Assembly (NCBI GenBank): GCA_002007465.1
Contig: LNAC01000845.1
Location: forward strand, 471,290-535,289
DNA from: Ailurus styani
Taxonomy: Eukaryota; Chordata; Mammalia; Carnivora; Ailuridae
DNA length: 64,000 nt
Direction: 5' to 3'
Shown here: positions 33,271 through 45,603 of the stretch, piece after piece
How the letters are laid out: each line of letters starts with the position of its first letter
Numbering within the stretch: the first letter of the stretch is position 1
The notes under the pieces: generated by a model
What the model saw: the letters and a program-made list of their open reading frames with translations, nothing else
Databases searched by the model: none
What the model was told of the DNA's origin: nothing
Program-made: the position numbers and the translations under genes

Positions 33271-35169
33271 AGCATAGTAGTCACTAATTAAATCTTTCTT
33301 CTCTCTCCCCATTTCATATAGACAAACATATTTGCATATATATACTGAAAGTGCCATTATTTGATTTATCAAAAAAGAATAGTATAAGGAAGAACAATAC
33401 ATGAAGCTAAGTTACAAGGTTAAAATCAAAACAAAAACATTGTATCTGATTGGTGAGTTGGCGATAATAGTTATAAAAAGAAATTTCATTTAAAGTTGTG
33501 TTGCATTTTTCCTTTGTCAGAGATAATTTTAATTCACTTTGACCTGATTTGAGCCACATTAAAGTACCAAATCATTCTCATCTCTTTAAAGGAGGCTCCA
33601 TAGGCATAGCTTTTGAGTTACAGAGAATTTGCAATTTATTTAAAATGCACCTTATATCTCAAAATTCAACAGCAAGGTATAGTCAGAGCACACTCAGTTT
33701 AATTTGGGGTGTGGATAAATTTTCTATAGAGCCATTATGGATTCTCAGATTACTACCCATTCTAATGGATCTCCCATTTCAGCACGAAGCATTGTCCTTC
33801 ACGGCTAATGAAGTGGAAAGCTGAGAACTATCTGTGGCAGAATAGCATTTCTCAATTTGTTATCTCAGGGGGAAAAGTCATTATTTTTCTAATCCTGAAA
33901 ATGTTTCCCCATGAAGTGACAGCAATCAAAGATATTTTTGGCCAATGCAATAAGCAAGCAAACTAATCCATAAAACTAGGCTACAGTGTGAGCATGTAGG
34001 TCAATCTTTCCACTTGATTTTGATTAACACTGTCATCAAAGACATGAAATCATATTTCCCATCAAAGTCATGGTTATTGTGTGCCACTCAAATTCCACTG
34101 CATGAAAGAGACCTTTTGTGTGATTTAATTGTGGATTTAGAGGAAACCAAAGGGATAGTTGTGAAATATTAAAGCAATTAACCAGATTTTGCTCTAGAAT
34201 AGAACACTCTTGAGTCATCATAAGAATAAGCTGACTTGACCTGTAGGTTTTTCAGAACCCTAACTGTTTTGTATGGCGAAAAATAACTGATTTACTATTC
34301 CTGAACCAGTTGGTTTTCAGATCTTGCCCTGTCTTCTCTAGGAACCTTAGGATCCTTAAACAAGCCGGTCACTTGACTAATGCTCCCAGGTTCTGCTACA
34401 AGCTAACTCCTATGTACAGACATCAAGTTGAATATTACATGTTTCTAGGACATATGCAAAAGTTCCATTTTTTGCTTAAGGATAATGGTGCTAATAACAA
34501 TATCATGAGAATAATTCATACTCTTTGATCTTCGGGCCTGAACTGTCATTTATACTACAACTGAGAGAACATGGCATGTGTGATATTAAGTTCCAAGGTG
34601 ACATACATGTTCTATTCTAGAGCAAAATCTAGTTAATTGTGGTAATATTGTTGTCACTTGCAAAAATGAGAGGGACCTCTAACCCAAAAATTTGGTTCAG
34701 ATGTCAAAACTGATGATGCCATAAATACACTTAAAGGATATGGAAAGGCTATTTCTTAGAGGATAAGGCTTTTGGGGGAGAAGAGAGTATGTTTCCCAAG
34801 AAGAACCAAATACTGTTTGACAGGCAGATAAAAGAGACTGGCTTGAGGTTTTATTAGTTAGAGGGTGGGGCTGGTGTGAGGGTTCCTGCACATGTACAGA
34901 GGTTTGTATAGTTTGAATCTCCCACTGACACAAAAAGAGGGAGCACCTATGCTTTTCTTTTTAATCAACTTGACCAGATATGAAACACAGAAGGAGAGGG
35001 AGGAGTACAGGTTAAAAGCTATGTGTGCTTACATATTCTTCAGAGGAGTGTTTTCTACTCTGGTCATATTTACAGTTATGAGTTTCTCTCTTCAAAGAGT
35101 CTCTAATGAGTATTAGAGTTAGGGCCTTCTTCAAAACCCCTCCTCCATCACTATAGTTGCTTTAAATTA
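33271..35169. other. Unassigned sequence, about 1.9 kb
   Basis: One of the longer repeat-free stretches. It holds several chance open stretches (33,549-33,824, 34,036-34,221, 34,310-34,528, 34,697-34,933, 34,892-35,116) without recognisable domains, splice context or codon bias. It may be unique DNA suitable for orthology comparison. Confidence 0.4.
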
Positions 35170-37234
35170 TCTATTTATTATTTTAATAGACTTTATTTTT
35201 TAGAGAAGTTTTAGATTTACAGCAAAATTGAGCAGAAGGTACAGAGACTTTCCATATATCTCCTTTTCCCATATATGCATAGCCTTTCTCATTATCAGAG
35301 TGGTAAATTTGTTAGAATTGATGAACCTACCTCGATACATCATTATCACACAGAATCCATATTTAGGGTTCACTCTTTGTGTGCATTCTATGGGTTTGGA
35401 CAAATGTATACTGGCATGTATTCTCCATTAGAGTATCAAACAGAAAGATTTACTGACCTAAAAATCCTGGGCTCTCTAACTAGTCACCCCTCACTCCCTG
35501 CCTTACACTGGCAACCACTGATCTTTTTACTGTCTCCATAGTTTATCCTTTTCCAGAATGTTATATAGATGGAACCATACAGTATGTAGCTTTTCAAATT
35601 GACTTTTTTTTTTACTTATTAATGTGTATTTAAAATTCCTCCACTTTTTTCATGGCTGAATAGCTCATTTATTTGTAGTGCTGAATAATTTTCCCTTGTC
35701 TAGGTATATTACATTTATCCATTAACCTACTAAAGGACATCCAGGTTGTTTCCAAGTTTTGACAATTATGATTAAAGCTGCCATAAATATCCCCGTGTAT
35801 GGACATATTTTCGACTCACTTGGTTAAACACAAAGGAGCGTAGTGCTATATCATATGGTAAGAATATGTTTAATTTTCTAAGAAACTACCAAACTGCCTT
35901 CCAAAGTGTGTACCATTTTTAATTCCTGTCAACAATTAATGAGACTTCCTATTGCTTCTAATGTTCACAAGCATTTGGTGTTGTAGTTTTCTGGCATATT
36001 AGCCATTCTGATAGGTGCATAGTGGCATCTCGTCGTTTTAATTTGTCTTTCTCTTATGGCACATGATGCAGGGCATCTTTTCATATGGCTATTTCCCACT
36101 TGTGTATCTTATTTGTTGAGGTATCTGTTATGGCCTTTGGACCGTGAATGAGATTGTTTTGTTTTCTTACTGTTGAGTTATTAAGACTTTCTCTGTTTGA
36201 TAATAGTCCTTTATCAGATATGTATTTGGAAGTATTTCCCACAGTCTGTGCACTAACTTTTCATTCTCTTGATAGTCTTTTGTAGAGCATAATTTTTTAA
36301 ATTTTAATGAAGTACAATTTATCAATTATTTCTTTCATGGGTCACTCCTTTGGTGTTATATCTAAAAAGTCATCAAGAAACCCAAGGTCATCTAGGTTTA
36401 TTTTCTAGGAATTAAATAATTTTAGGCTTTATATGTCTCCATATAATCCATTTTGAATTCATTTTTGTGAAAGCTTTAAGATCTATGTCAGATTCTTCCT
36501 TTTTTTCTTTTATTTTCTTTTTTCATGTAGATGACCCATTGTTCCAGCAACATTTGTTGAAACAACATTCTTTGCTCCATTATATTGTTTTTGCTTCTTT
36601 GTCAAAGATCAGTTGATTATATTAATGTAAGTCTATTTCTGGGCTCTGTATTCCAATCCACTGATCTATTTGTCTATTCTCTCCCTAACACTACTTTGTT
36701 TTGAATAGTGCATCTTTATAGTAAATCTTGATAGATTTGTTCTAGTTCTGTGAAAAAGGCTTGGTATTTTGATAAGGATTGCATTAAATCTGTGGATTGC
36801 TTTGGATAGTATAGACATTTTATAATATTTGTTCTTCTAATCCATGAGCATAGAATATGTTTCATTTTTTTGTGTCATCTTCAATTTCTTTCATCAATGT
36901 TTTATACTTTTCAGAGTCCAAGTCTTTTACCTCTTTGGTTAAGTTTATTCTTACATATTTTATTTTTTTGGTGAAATTGTAAATGGGATTGCTTTCTTAA
37001 TTTCTCTTTCTGCTGCTTCATTATTGGTGAATAGAAATGCAACAGATTTCTGTACAATGATTTTTTTATCCTACAACTTTACTGAATTCCTTTATCAGCC
37101 CTCATAGTTTGGAGGTGGAATCTTTAGGGTTTTCTATATAGAATATCATGTCATCTGCAAATAGTAAAAGTTTGACTTCTTCCTTACCAATCTGGATACC
37201 TTTTATTCCTTTCTTTGTCTGATTGCTGTCTCTA

Positions 37235-37261
37235 GGACTTCCAATAAGGACTTCCAATACT
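37235..37261 (+). repeat. 13 bp tandem duplication in L1
   Basis: AGGACTTCCAAT is repeated back to back (AGGACTTCCAATA, then AGGACTTCCAATA). Other L1 copies here (19,100 and 27,970) have it once. Confidence 0.85.
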
Positions 37262-37710
37262 ATGTTGGATAAGAGTGATGAGAATGGACATCCCTGTCTT
37301 ATTTCTGATTGTAGAGGAAAAGCTCTTAGGTTTTCCCCATTGAAGATGATGTGGGTTTTCCGTATATGACCTTTATTATATTGAGGTATGTTCCCTCTAA
37401 GCTTAGTTTGTTAAGGGTTTTAATCCTCCCTCTTGTGAATATTGAATCAACTCTGCATTCCGGGAATAAATTCCACTTGATCATGGTGAATGACTTTTTT
37501 TAATGTATTGTTGGATCCAGTTTGCTAATATTCTTTAAGGATTTTTGCATCTATTTCCATCAGAGGTATTGGCATGTACTTTTCTTTTTTTGTAGTGTTT
37601 TTATCTCATTTTGGTATCAGGTTAATGTTGACCTCATAGAATAAATTTGGAAGGCTTCCTTTCTCTTTTATTTTTTAGAAGAGTTAGAGAAGAATAGTTA
37701 TTAAGTCTTC

Positions 37711-39115
37711 TTTTTTTCACTACCAGTAAGTTTTTTATTTATTCATTGTATATTCCCAGGATAAAGGGAGAAGGGAAAAGGGTCAGCATATGTGTTACAA
37801 AACAATACCAAGTGGGAAAAGAAGTACCTGGCACAGAAAAATCAATCATTACATAAACACTCCTCAGAGATGGAGTCACTAAACCCCAAGGGGGCTCAGT
37901 TCCCTGCAGTTCAGAAATGAGGAGAAGGGATCAGGGACAGAACAGTTAGGTACAAGTCTTCCTACCCTTTCCCACTCCCCAAAAATTCAAGATTTCACAC
38001 AAAGCTTTGGTTTCTAGCAGCAAATATGGAGTTACATTAGTCCATCTCCTGTTAAACAATCGTGTGGCCACTTTGACATAACTTTCTTGCACCTGCATAA
38101 AAGTTCCTGAGTTACGTGGATAAACATTCATTTTCCCTTTCATGGTCACCCAACTCTACTTTCTATATGGAAAACTCTCCCCAGTTCCTTCTGTTTCTCT
38201 TTAAGATTAGCATTTAAGGAAGGTTTGATCCATCCAAATACAAGTGTATTAGTATAAATCACATCAAGGAAGGATCTTGACACAGGAGACTGGGAACAAA
38301 GGATGGAGTGTTCTAACTTAGTGTCTTCAGAATTTTTGCACAAATCACTTAGGAGTCATGGAGACACCCCACAAATTAAATGTGTATGTTTGAAGGCTTT
38401 TGGGAGATGGAAAGGTGATAGAAGAGGGGATAGGGTAGGAATCAAGTTTTTAGGACAGAAGATCTAGCCCAAAATAGGAAGTAGGGCAAGGGGAACACAA
38501 AAGAAAGGATGGTTCAAGACCCCCACACTGCAAGAGGGCTCATCGAGCTATGTCCCAGATTCTTTTCCTGGTGTAGAACATTTTGTCAAAGATGCTTTGG
38601 CTATTTTTCTCAATACAAAAAGTTTTTAAATAATAAAACCCCAAGAGAACATGGAGACCAGTCATTATATTTACACAAACAAGGCCACCTACCAATCACA
38701 TAATCAGCTATTTGTGAAGTCTTACAAAATCCAGACAAATACGATAACTAGAGGGGGCCAGTGATTAGGGGAGACAAGAACCCCAGATCAGACACACATC
38801 TCCCAACGTGTTCTATTGCATTTACCCTGTTTCAGCGCAGTGAGGTGACTTTGTGGTGATCTCACAGCATGTAAATGAAATCTCCTTTTCTCTGTTAGCT
38901 AGCATGACACTGATCACTACTGCAGCAAGGCAGGACACCAGCTCTGGGCACCACAAAGAAGCCATGGTTTATTGTCTCTCTGTAAGCCAACAAAGAAAGC
39001 CCTGAATTTATAAAGATTAAGAAATTTAGCCCTTGCATCATATACCCATCCCAGGGCAGCTCAAGATGGGTACAGAGGTATTGTTCTTAAACCTATCTTT
39101 GCTAACCTATTTTTT

Positions 39116-39146
<31 letters not shown>

Positions 39147-40206
39147 GCCTGTTGTGTGGATGGATCTGGTATGTAAAGTGAGTCCTCTGCCCTGGGATTA
39201 GAAGTCCAAACAAGGATCCTTTATTATACATATAGACAACCTTCAGCTAATCTTGGCTTCCCCTCTGCACCTTTCACTTGGTGCAGCCTCTCCTAACCCT
39301 CCTGCACTACCTTTTTCTGTTCAGACACATTTCAATCTTCTGTATAAGGAGTTCAAGTCATGCAGCAACAGAGTTAAAGCCTAGTCTCCCATGGAACACT
39401 GAAGGTGGAAGGGTTTCAAGAGAAGAGTATGGCAGAAAAGCCAGATTTATTTGGCATAAATGAGGTAGTTCAATAGGTTATGCACTCCAAATATTTGTTC
39501 TCCCTGGTGATAAAACAAAATGTATTCTTGCTGTGCAGACCTGGAGCAGCTGCTGACTTATCCCTGAGATTGCTCATGTACCTGAGAACACAGTGCAGGT
39601 ATGAGGCCCTTAAGATTAAAATACACAAAAATACAAGACTAGAATATTTATGTTAGCAAAAAAAGTTACAATGCGCAAGACATATCGCTCACCCACAACT
39701 AGTGCAGTTGGCATCTGGGAAGAAGTAGAGCCCAAAGTGCAGTTATCCAAGGAATCAAATAAAGAAAATTCTATCAGCCCAGAATGGGGTGGGAGTAAGC
39801 TAGGAGCAGGAGGTCTGCAACCATTCCCCAATAACTCCTTTGCCTACTGTCACAACCCATTGCTTGGGACGGTCTAGCACCCTATCCCAAGAGTGGGTTA
39901 TGAGACAGGATGTAGAAAAGCCCTGCTTTACCCCTAGAGATTCCCTCCCACAGAATGTAGTGGTTCATGGGTTAACCCCATCAGTGGGGCCTCATGCTTA
40001 ATCTTTACTCTCTGGCATGGGAAAAATTATCATAACCTATCCTTCTTTGAAAGAAAAACAACTTTACTGTCCCTTTCAAAAGCTAGATACTCTCAGGGCC
40101 AAGACTCAGATAAAGCACAGCAGAGAAGGACATTCCCCAAAACTCTCATGAGCACTTGGATAAAACATGGCTGTAGTTCATCTGCTTCACCCCTTCCCCC
40201 CAAACC
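37711..40206 (-). pseudogene. Processed retrocopy of an unrecognised mRNA (3' UTR-like)
   Basis: A ~2.5 kb block interrupts an otherwise continuous antisense L1 (L1 stops at GTTATTAAGTCTTCT and resumes at CTCTAAATATCTGGTAGAAT). It begins with a short poly(T), and the minus strand ends GAATAAATAAAAAACTTACT plus A-tail, i.e. poly(A) signals 15-25 bases before a tail. This is the structure of an L1-mediated mRNA retrocopy in minus orientation. I do not recognise the parent. The minus-strand open stretches 37,946-38,149, 38,146-38,343 and 39,616-39,831 show no domain, so the copied part looks like 3' UTR or a non-coding RNA. The TSD is decayed. Confidence 0.65.
39118..39146. repeat. (CA)n microsatellite
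   Basis: About 14 CA units inside the retrocopy; as (GT)n on the retrocopy's sense strand. Confidence 0.95.
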
Positions 40207-40493
40207 AGGTACTAACTCTAAATATCTGGTAGAATCCACCTGTGAAACCATCTGGTCCTGGACTTTTATTGGTTGGGAGTTTTTTGATTACTGATTCACT
40301 TTCATTGTAGGTCTATTCAATGTTCTATTTCTTCTTGATTCAGTTTTAGGAGGTTATAGGTTTCTAGGAATTTATCTGTTTCTTCTAGGTCATCCAACTG
40401 GTTGGAAATTTTTCATAATATTCTCTTATAATCCTTTGAATTTCTGTGGTGTCAGCTGTTATTACTCCTCTTTCATTTCTGCTTTTGTATTTG

Positions 40494-40496
<3 letters not shown>

Positions 40497-40549
<53 letters not shown>
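40497..40549. repeat. (CT)n microsatellite in antisense L1
   Basis: About 26 uninterrupted CT units placed in the L1 endonuclease/RT linker region ((GA)n on the L1 sense strand). Confidence 0.95.
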
Positions 40550-40553
<4 letters not shown>

Positions 40554-40581
40554 CTGTTTAATGAGTCTGGCTAAAGCTTTA

Positions 40582-40821
40582 TCAATTTTGTTGATTTTTT
40601 TCAAAGAACCAGCTCCTGGTTTCATTGATCTGTCCGATTGCTTTTTCAGTTTTTATACCATCTATTTCTGCTCTAGTCTTTATTATTTCCTTCCTTCTAC
40701 TGGTTTGGGGTTTTGCTTGTTCTTTTTCTAGCTCCTTTAGGTTTAAAGCAAGGTTGTTTATTTGAGATTTTTCTTGCTTCTTGAGGTAGGCCCATTTAGC
40801 TATAAACTTCCCCTTTAGCAC
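40582..40821 (-). pseudogene. L1 ORF2p N-terminal RT-adjacent remnant
   Basis: The minus-strand open stretch of 79 residues contains LNLKELEKEQAKPQTSRRKE, then IIKTRAEIDGIKTEKAIGQI and NETRSWFFEK. This is the L1 ORF2p linker (Z region) just before reverse transcriptase, where the family has IRAEIN-x(n)-INETKSWFFEKINK. The next domain is broken by the (CT)n run and by stops. Confidence 0.85.
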
Positions 40822-40981
40822 TGCTTTTGCTGCATCCTAAAGGATATGGACCATTGTCTTTCCATTTTCATTTGTTTCTGTGTACTTTTCAATTTCTTCC
40901 TTTATTTCCTGATTGACCCACTTGTTGTTTAGTAGCATGCAATTTAACATCCATATATTTGTGGTCTTTCCAGATTTTTTG

Positions 40982-41239
40982 TCATTGATTTCTAGTTTCA
41001 TAGCAGTGTTTGAAAAAGATGCATGGTATGACTGCAGTCTTCTTCAATTTGTTCAGACTTGTTTTGTGGACTAATATATGATATATTCTGGAGAATGTTC
41101 TATGTGCATTTGAAAATAATGTGTATTCTATTGTTCTATGATAGAATGTTCTGCATATATCTGTTAAAGCCATCTGTTCCAATGTGTCATTCAAAGTCAC
41201 TGTTTCCTTGTTAATTTTCTGGTTGGATGATCTCTCCAT
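40982..41239 (-). pseudogene. L1 ORF2p endonuclease C-terminal remnant
   Basis: The minus-strand stretch begins MERSSNQKINKETVTLNDTL, then EQMALTDICRTFYHRTIEYT and LFSNAHRTFSRIYHIL. This matches the L1 endonuclease section with (D)RSS-x-QKINKE-x3-LN-x-TLDQM-x-L-x-DIYRTFHP, followed by the H-x-TFSRIDHIL catalytic-histidine motif; the copy has YHIL for DHIL, so the catalytic Asp is lost. The frame then breaks. Confidence 0.9.
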
Positions 41240-41571
41240 TGATATAAGTGGGGTATTAAAATCCCCTACTATTATTGTATTACTATTGATTACTTCCTTT
41301 ATATTTGTTATTAACTATTTTATGCCTTTGGCTGCTCCCATGTTGAAAGCATAAATATTAACAATTGTTATATTTTCTTGTTGGATTGTCCCTTTATGAT
41401 TATGGAGTATTGTTCTTTGTCTCTTCTTATAATGTTTGTTTTAAAGTCTATTTTGTCCAATATATGTATTGCAATCCCAGCTTTCTTCTCACTTCCACTT
41501 ACATAATAGATGCTTTTCCATCCATTCACTTTCAATTTGCATGTGTCTTTAGGCCTGAAATGAGTCCCTTG

Positions 41572-41779
41572 TTTTGTTTTAAGATTTTATTTATTTTAGA
41601 GAGAAAGCACGCGTGCATGAGAGAGCACGGGGGGCGGGGGCAGAGGAAGAGAGAGAGGGAAAAGCAGACACCACGCACAGTGCAGAGCCCAATGCAGGGT
41701 CGATCCCATAACCATGGAAACACTACCAGGGCAGAAACCAAGAGTCGGACACTCAACTGACTGAGTCACCCAGGCACCT
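41572..41779 (-). mobile_element. CAN SINE, antisense
   Basis: Complement of an older SINEC. TSD TGAAATGAGTCCCTTG (about 41,556-41,571) against TGAACTGAGTCTCTTA (from 41,781). Nested in the antisense L1 ORF2. Confidence 0.93.
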
Positions 41780-42071
41780 GTGAACTGAGTCTCTTATAAG
41801 TGGAATTTAGATGGGTCTTGTTTTTTTATCCATTCTGTCACCTTATATCTTTGGATTGGAGGATTTGGTCCATTTACATTAAAAGTAATTATTGATAGGT
41901 ATGTACTTATTACCATTTTGTTACTTCTTTATGGTTGTTCTGTAGTTCCTCTCTGTTGCTTTCTTCACTTGCTCTCTTCTCTCATGGTTTGCTCTTTCTT
42001 TAGTGATGAAGTTGGAGTTCTTTCTCTTTCATTGTTGCATATCTATTACTGTTGTTTTGTTTTTGTTTTTG

Positions 42072-42253
42072 TTTTTTTAAAGATCTCATTTATTTATTTG
42101 ACAGAGAGAAGGAACACAAGCAGAGGGAGTGGGAGAGGGAGAAGCAGGCTTCCCGCTGAGCAGAGAGCCCGATGCAGGGCTGGATCCCAGGACCCTGGGA
42201 TCATGACCTAAGTGGAAGGCAGATGCTTAAAGACTGAGCCACCCAGGCGCCCC
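42072..42253 (-). mobile_element. CAN SINE, antisense
   Basis: Complement of a SINEC ending GAGCCACCCAGGCGCCCC. Tail at 42,072-42,100. Nested in the antisense L1 between ORF1 and ORF2. Confidence 0.94.
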
Positions 42254-42338
42254 TACTGGTTTTGATTTGTGATTATCATTGGGTGTATATATAACACACA
42301 TACAGCAGTTTATATTAAGTTGATGGTCACTTAACTTT

Positions 42339-42404
42339 AAACCCATTCTTTATTCCCACATTTTAGGTATAAACCCATTCTTTATACCTCCCATATTTTA
42401 GGTT
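42339..42404 (+). repeat. ~33 bp tandem duplication in L1
   Basis: AAACCCATTCTTTATTCCCA (42,339) and AAACCCATTCTTTATACCTC (42,371) head two consecutive ~33-base units, both ending in a CATATTTTAGGT-type segment. Confidence 0.8.
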
Positions 42405-43130
42405 TATGGTACCATACTTTATTAATGGACTTTTATTTTGTGGATCCCTTAAGTGATTTTTATATATATACTTAATTTTACTGCTTTTGTGCCTCCTACT
42501 TTTCTTACTCCTATTTATGGTCTTTCCTTTCCACTTAAAGAATCCCCTTTAACATTTCTTATAGGGCTGGTTTAGTGATGACAAATTCCTTTACCTTTTG
42601 TTTTTCTGGGAAACTTTATCTCTCCTTCTATTTTGAATGATAGCCTTGCCGGATAGAGTATTCTTGGTTTCATGTTTTTTTCTTTCAGAATTTTGAATAT
42701 ATCATGCCACTCCCTTCTGGCCTGCAATATTTTGCTAAAAAATCAGCTGATAGCTTTATAGGGTTTCCCTTGTATGTAACTGTATTCTTTCTATTGGTGC
42801 TTTTAAAATTCTCTATCATTACTTTTTGCCATTTAATTACTATGTGTCTTAGCATGGACCTCGTTAGGTTGACTTTGTTGAGGGCTCTCTGTGACTTCTG
42901 GACTGGACCTGGATTTCTGTTTTCTCTTCCAGATTTGGGAAGTTTTCAGATATTATTCCTTCAAATATATTTTCTGTCCCCCCTTCTCTTTCTTCTCCTT
43001 CTGGGATCCCTATAATGCAAATGTTATTCTGCTTGATGATTTTGCTGAGTTCCCTTGGTTTGCTTTCATTTTTAAAAATTTTTCTCTCTCCTGTTCAGCT
43101 TGATTGCTTTCCATTACTCCATCCTTCCGG

Positions 43131-43328
43131 TCACTGATCTGTTTCTCCTAGTCTACTATTTATTCCTTCTAGTGTATTTTTAATTTCAGTTATTGAGTTC
43201 TTCATCTCCAATTGGTTCTCTTTCATGTTTTCTATCTCTTTGTGGAGGGTCTCACTGAGGTTCTTCATTCTTTTCTCAAGTCCGGTGAGTATCTTTATGA
43301 CCATTACTTTAAACTCTCTATCAGACAT
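43131..43328 (-). pseudogene. L1 ORF1p N-terminal remnant
   Basis: The minus-strand stretch reads MSDREFKVMVIKILTGLEKR, then MKNLSETLHKEIENMKENQL. This is the L1 ORF1p start, with the FK-x-MVIK and GLEKR motifs and the beginning of the coiled coil. The start codon at 43,328 fits the expected ORF1 position after the 5' UTR. The rest of ORF1 (to about 42,500) is broken. A parallel, more decayed copy of the same region is at 1-120. Confidence 0.85.
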
Positions 43329-44690
43329 AAAATTTAATCTTCATTTTGTTTAGCTTTCTTGCTGATTTTTTTCCTGTTCTTTCTTTTGGGGCATATTCCT
43401 CTGTCTCTTCATTTCATCTAACCATCTGTGTCTGTTTCTAGGTATTAGGAAAGTCAGCTGTGTCTTATTTTCTTGAAAGAGTTGACCTTATGAAGAAGAG
43501 GTCCTGTAATGTGCCCTGCAGTACCATATACCCTGTTCAGAACCTAGCCCTTCAGGGGTATCTCCTATCTGCGTGGTGTGCAAACTACTGTTGTGGCTGA
43601 GTCACATTTGCTTTCAGTCCAGTTGTCTACAATGGCTCTCTTTGCCTGTTGTGGGTAGGGTTTGGTCCCTGTGTTGTTAGGGGGCCAGTCTGAGCCTACC
43701 TTGGGCTTGAGTTGAATCAGATCAGGTGTTTGCCAGGCATAGAGTAGCACCAAACTGCAGAGCACTTTCTCTGTTATCCCCTGAGAAGCTGTGGTTGGTG
43801 GTCAGGGCCTGAAGTCAAACCAGATGTCTGCTCTCAGCCCCCTTCTGGGGCTGCAGTTGAACTGATATGTGTGGTTATCTTCCCCTCTACATGCAGCAAG
43901 AATCACTTTGGAGTGGTGCTGGCTGTTGTCAGGGCTGCTTGCACACAGCCAGGCTTGTGTCACTGCTTTGACTGGGCTCTGGCCAAGAGTGTACTCAAGG
44001 GGTAAGAACCATAGGAGAACATGGGGTCAGGGTAGGGAGTGTTACCAAGTTTGAGTGGAACTACTGTGGGAAGAGACCTGGAACCGAGGACTGGTTGGAG
44101 GGAGCATTTCTATAGGAGAATTTCTGGGTGAAGTGGACAGTTAGCAAGTTAGGTAGCAAGTGTTTGAGCAGTACTGGTTCCCATAGGTATCCTTGTGTTG
44201 AGGCTGAGGGACAGAGGAGGGGAATGGCACCTGCCATCTCCTTTGTTCTTGGAGAAGTTTCCCAAGGATCCTTGCCTCTCTAGCACATGCTTTGAGATTA
44301 GTAAACAAATCCCTGTCACATATACCCTAGGTATTTTTGCAAACTGCTGTTTCTACGTTTTATTTCTGTAGGGTTGTTTGTTGTGCTGTCTCTTTAAAGG
44401 CGAATTTTTAAAGTTCCAGGTTTTAAGCCCCACTGATTATAAGAACTTGCAAAATCCAGCCTATCTGGGTTTCAAAGCCAAATGTTATGGGGATTTGTCT
44501 TCTCCGTGTGAGATCCTAGTGTAAGAGTCTATTTCTATCCCATACCTGGGCCCACAGAGGTTTCTCTGCAAGTTTTCAGGTCATTTTTGGGGGTTATTTA
44601 TACTGATGTGGGTGTCATCTAGTATTCATGGGGAGAGGTGAGCTTAGGGTCCTGCCACTCCACCATTTTCCCTGGAAGTCCTCTTTTTAG
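43329..44690 (-). promoter_or_regulatory. L1 5' UTR (former internal promoter region)
   Basis: A 1.35 kb stretch that is visibly richer in G and C than its surroundings, between ORF1 and the L1 5' end on the minus strand. In intact L1s this region carries the internal RNA polymerase II promoter. Whether this old copy keeps activity cannot be judged from sequence alone. Open stretches on either strand here (43,565-43,765 and 43,869-44,054) are by-products of the GC content. Confidence 0.65.
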
Positions 44691-44814
44691 TCCTCCTTTT
44701 TAGGTCTAGGTGATCAGGCATGCATTGATGCATTGGTATTCATCCTTTTTTCATGTGTTCTCTACAGAGGATGAATTGTTCTTCCTAGCTTAGGTCCAGG
44801 ACTCCACCTCTTGG

Positions 44815-45110
44815 TTTAAAATTTTCATTTTCTAATGATTTTTCTGGGATATAGAAAACAATTGATCTTCAAATATTGATTTCCAAATCAAGCAATCTTG
44901 CTAAACTTCTTGTTAACACCAATATTTTATCTCTAGATTCTTTTATAGTTTCTATATATATAAAATTATCAGCTGCAAGTAATTACAGTTTTACTTATTT
45001 CTTTTACCAATTCCTGCCATTTTATTTTTCTTGCCTAATTCTGCTAGGTAGGACTTGAATTAAAATGCAGAACAGAAAAGGTGATTATTTAGACTTTATA
45101 GAAATACCTC
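44815..45110 (-). mobile_element. Ancient L1 fragment, antisense, reverse-transcriptase part
   Basis: GGGATATAGAAAACAATTGA, GCAATCTTGCTAAACTTCTT, TGCCTAATTCTGCTAGGTAG and GACTTGAATTAAAATGCAGA follow the complement of L1 reverse transcriptase around the YADD region in a diverged form. Confidence 0.65.
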
Positions 45111-45172
45111 TAAAATAAAGAAAGGTTTTTTTGTGTATGTGTGGAGAAATCATGTATCATCTTAAGTCACAG

Positions 45173-45174
<2 letters not shown>

Positions 45175-45221
<47 letters not shown>
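45175..45221. repeat. (AT)n microsatellite
   Basis: About 23 uninterrupted AT units. Confidence 0.95.
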
Positions 45222-45224
<3 letters not shown>

Positions 45225-45603
45225 TTCATGGCAAACCTAGCTTCATGTGACAGTTGTTACTGTCTGACCAGTGATAATAAAATCTGTTGTATATCCCTTC
45301 TTCTGCCATCTATTTTTGTGCTCCTTCAGATATGTTAGGGAAGGAGAAAGCAGTTATGCAGGAGGACGTATGTTCACTACACTGTGGACAATCAATTTGG
45401 ATAATCTGTAGCGTAAATTTTCAACTTAGGCAGACCAGTTTTCCACCCCTAGGCAAGCTCGGCTTTCTATAGAAATAACCCAGTATGTTCAAAGTTCACA
45501 GAAGTCTAGTAGATATTTCTAATTACTAAACAACACAAAATCAGTTTTTTTAATGGGGAACAATATACATAAGTAAAACTACATGTTATAAAGAGGTTAT
45601 TGA
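45222..45603. other. Unassigned sequence
   Basis: No element recognised. Lies between the AT microsatellite and an AT-rich palindrome. Confidence 0.35.

Larger units (their letters stand above)
35170..44690 (-). mobile_element. Antisense L1 with full-length layout, split by a retrocopy
   Basis: From high to low coordinates on the minus strand: 5' end near 44,685 (complement of CACCATTTTCCCTGGAAGTC), GC-richer 5' UTR to 43,329, ORF1 43,328-42,500, ORF2 endonuclease 42,300-40,560, reverse transcriptase 40,560-37,100 (interrupted 37,711-40,206), C-terminus and a 3' UTR ending near 35,170. Two SINEs are nested (41,572 and 42,072). After removing the insertions the length is about 6.6 kb, normal for a complete L1. 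All frames are broken, so it is inactive. Confidence 0.85.

Noticed and set aside
33046..33402. 118-residue minus-strand frame rich in Ile, Tyr and Phe
   Set aside because: AT-rich antisense of L1 inter-ORF DNA; low complexity, no domain, and it runs into simple repeats.
40497..40549. (CT)n run as a CRISPR-like or regulatory array
   Set aside because: A plain dinucleotide microsatellite inside an antisense L1.
41365..41760. 131-residue plus-strand frame
   Set aside because: Antisense reading of L1 ORF2 fused to an antisense SINE.
43565..44054. GC-rich region with overlapping frames as an exon or CpG island
   Set aside because: It lies at the expected place of the L1 5' UTR, between the L1 5' end and ORF1; the frames show no domain or splice context.
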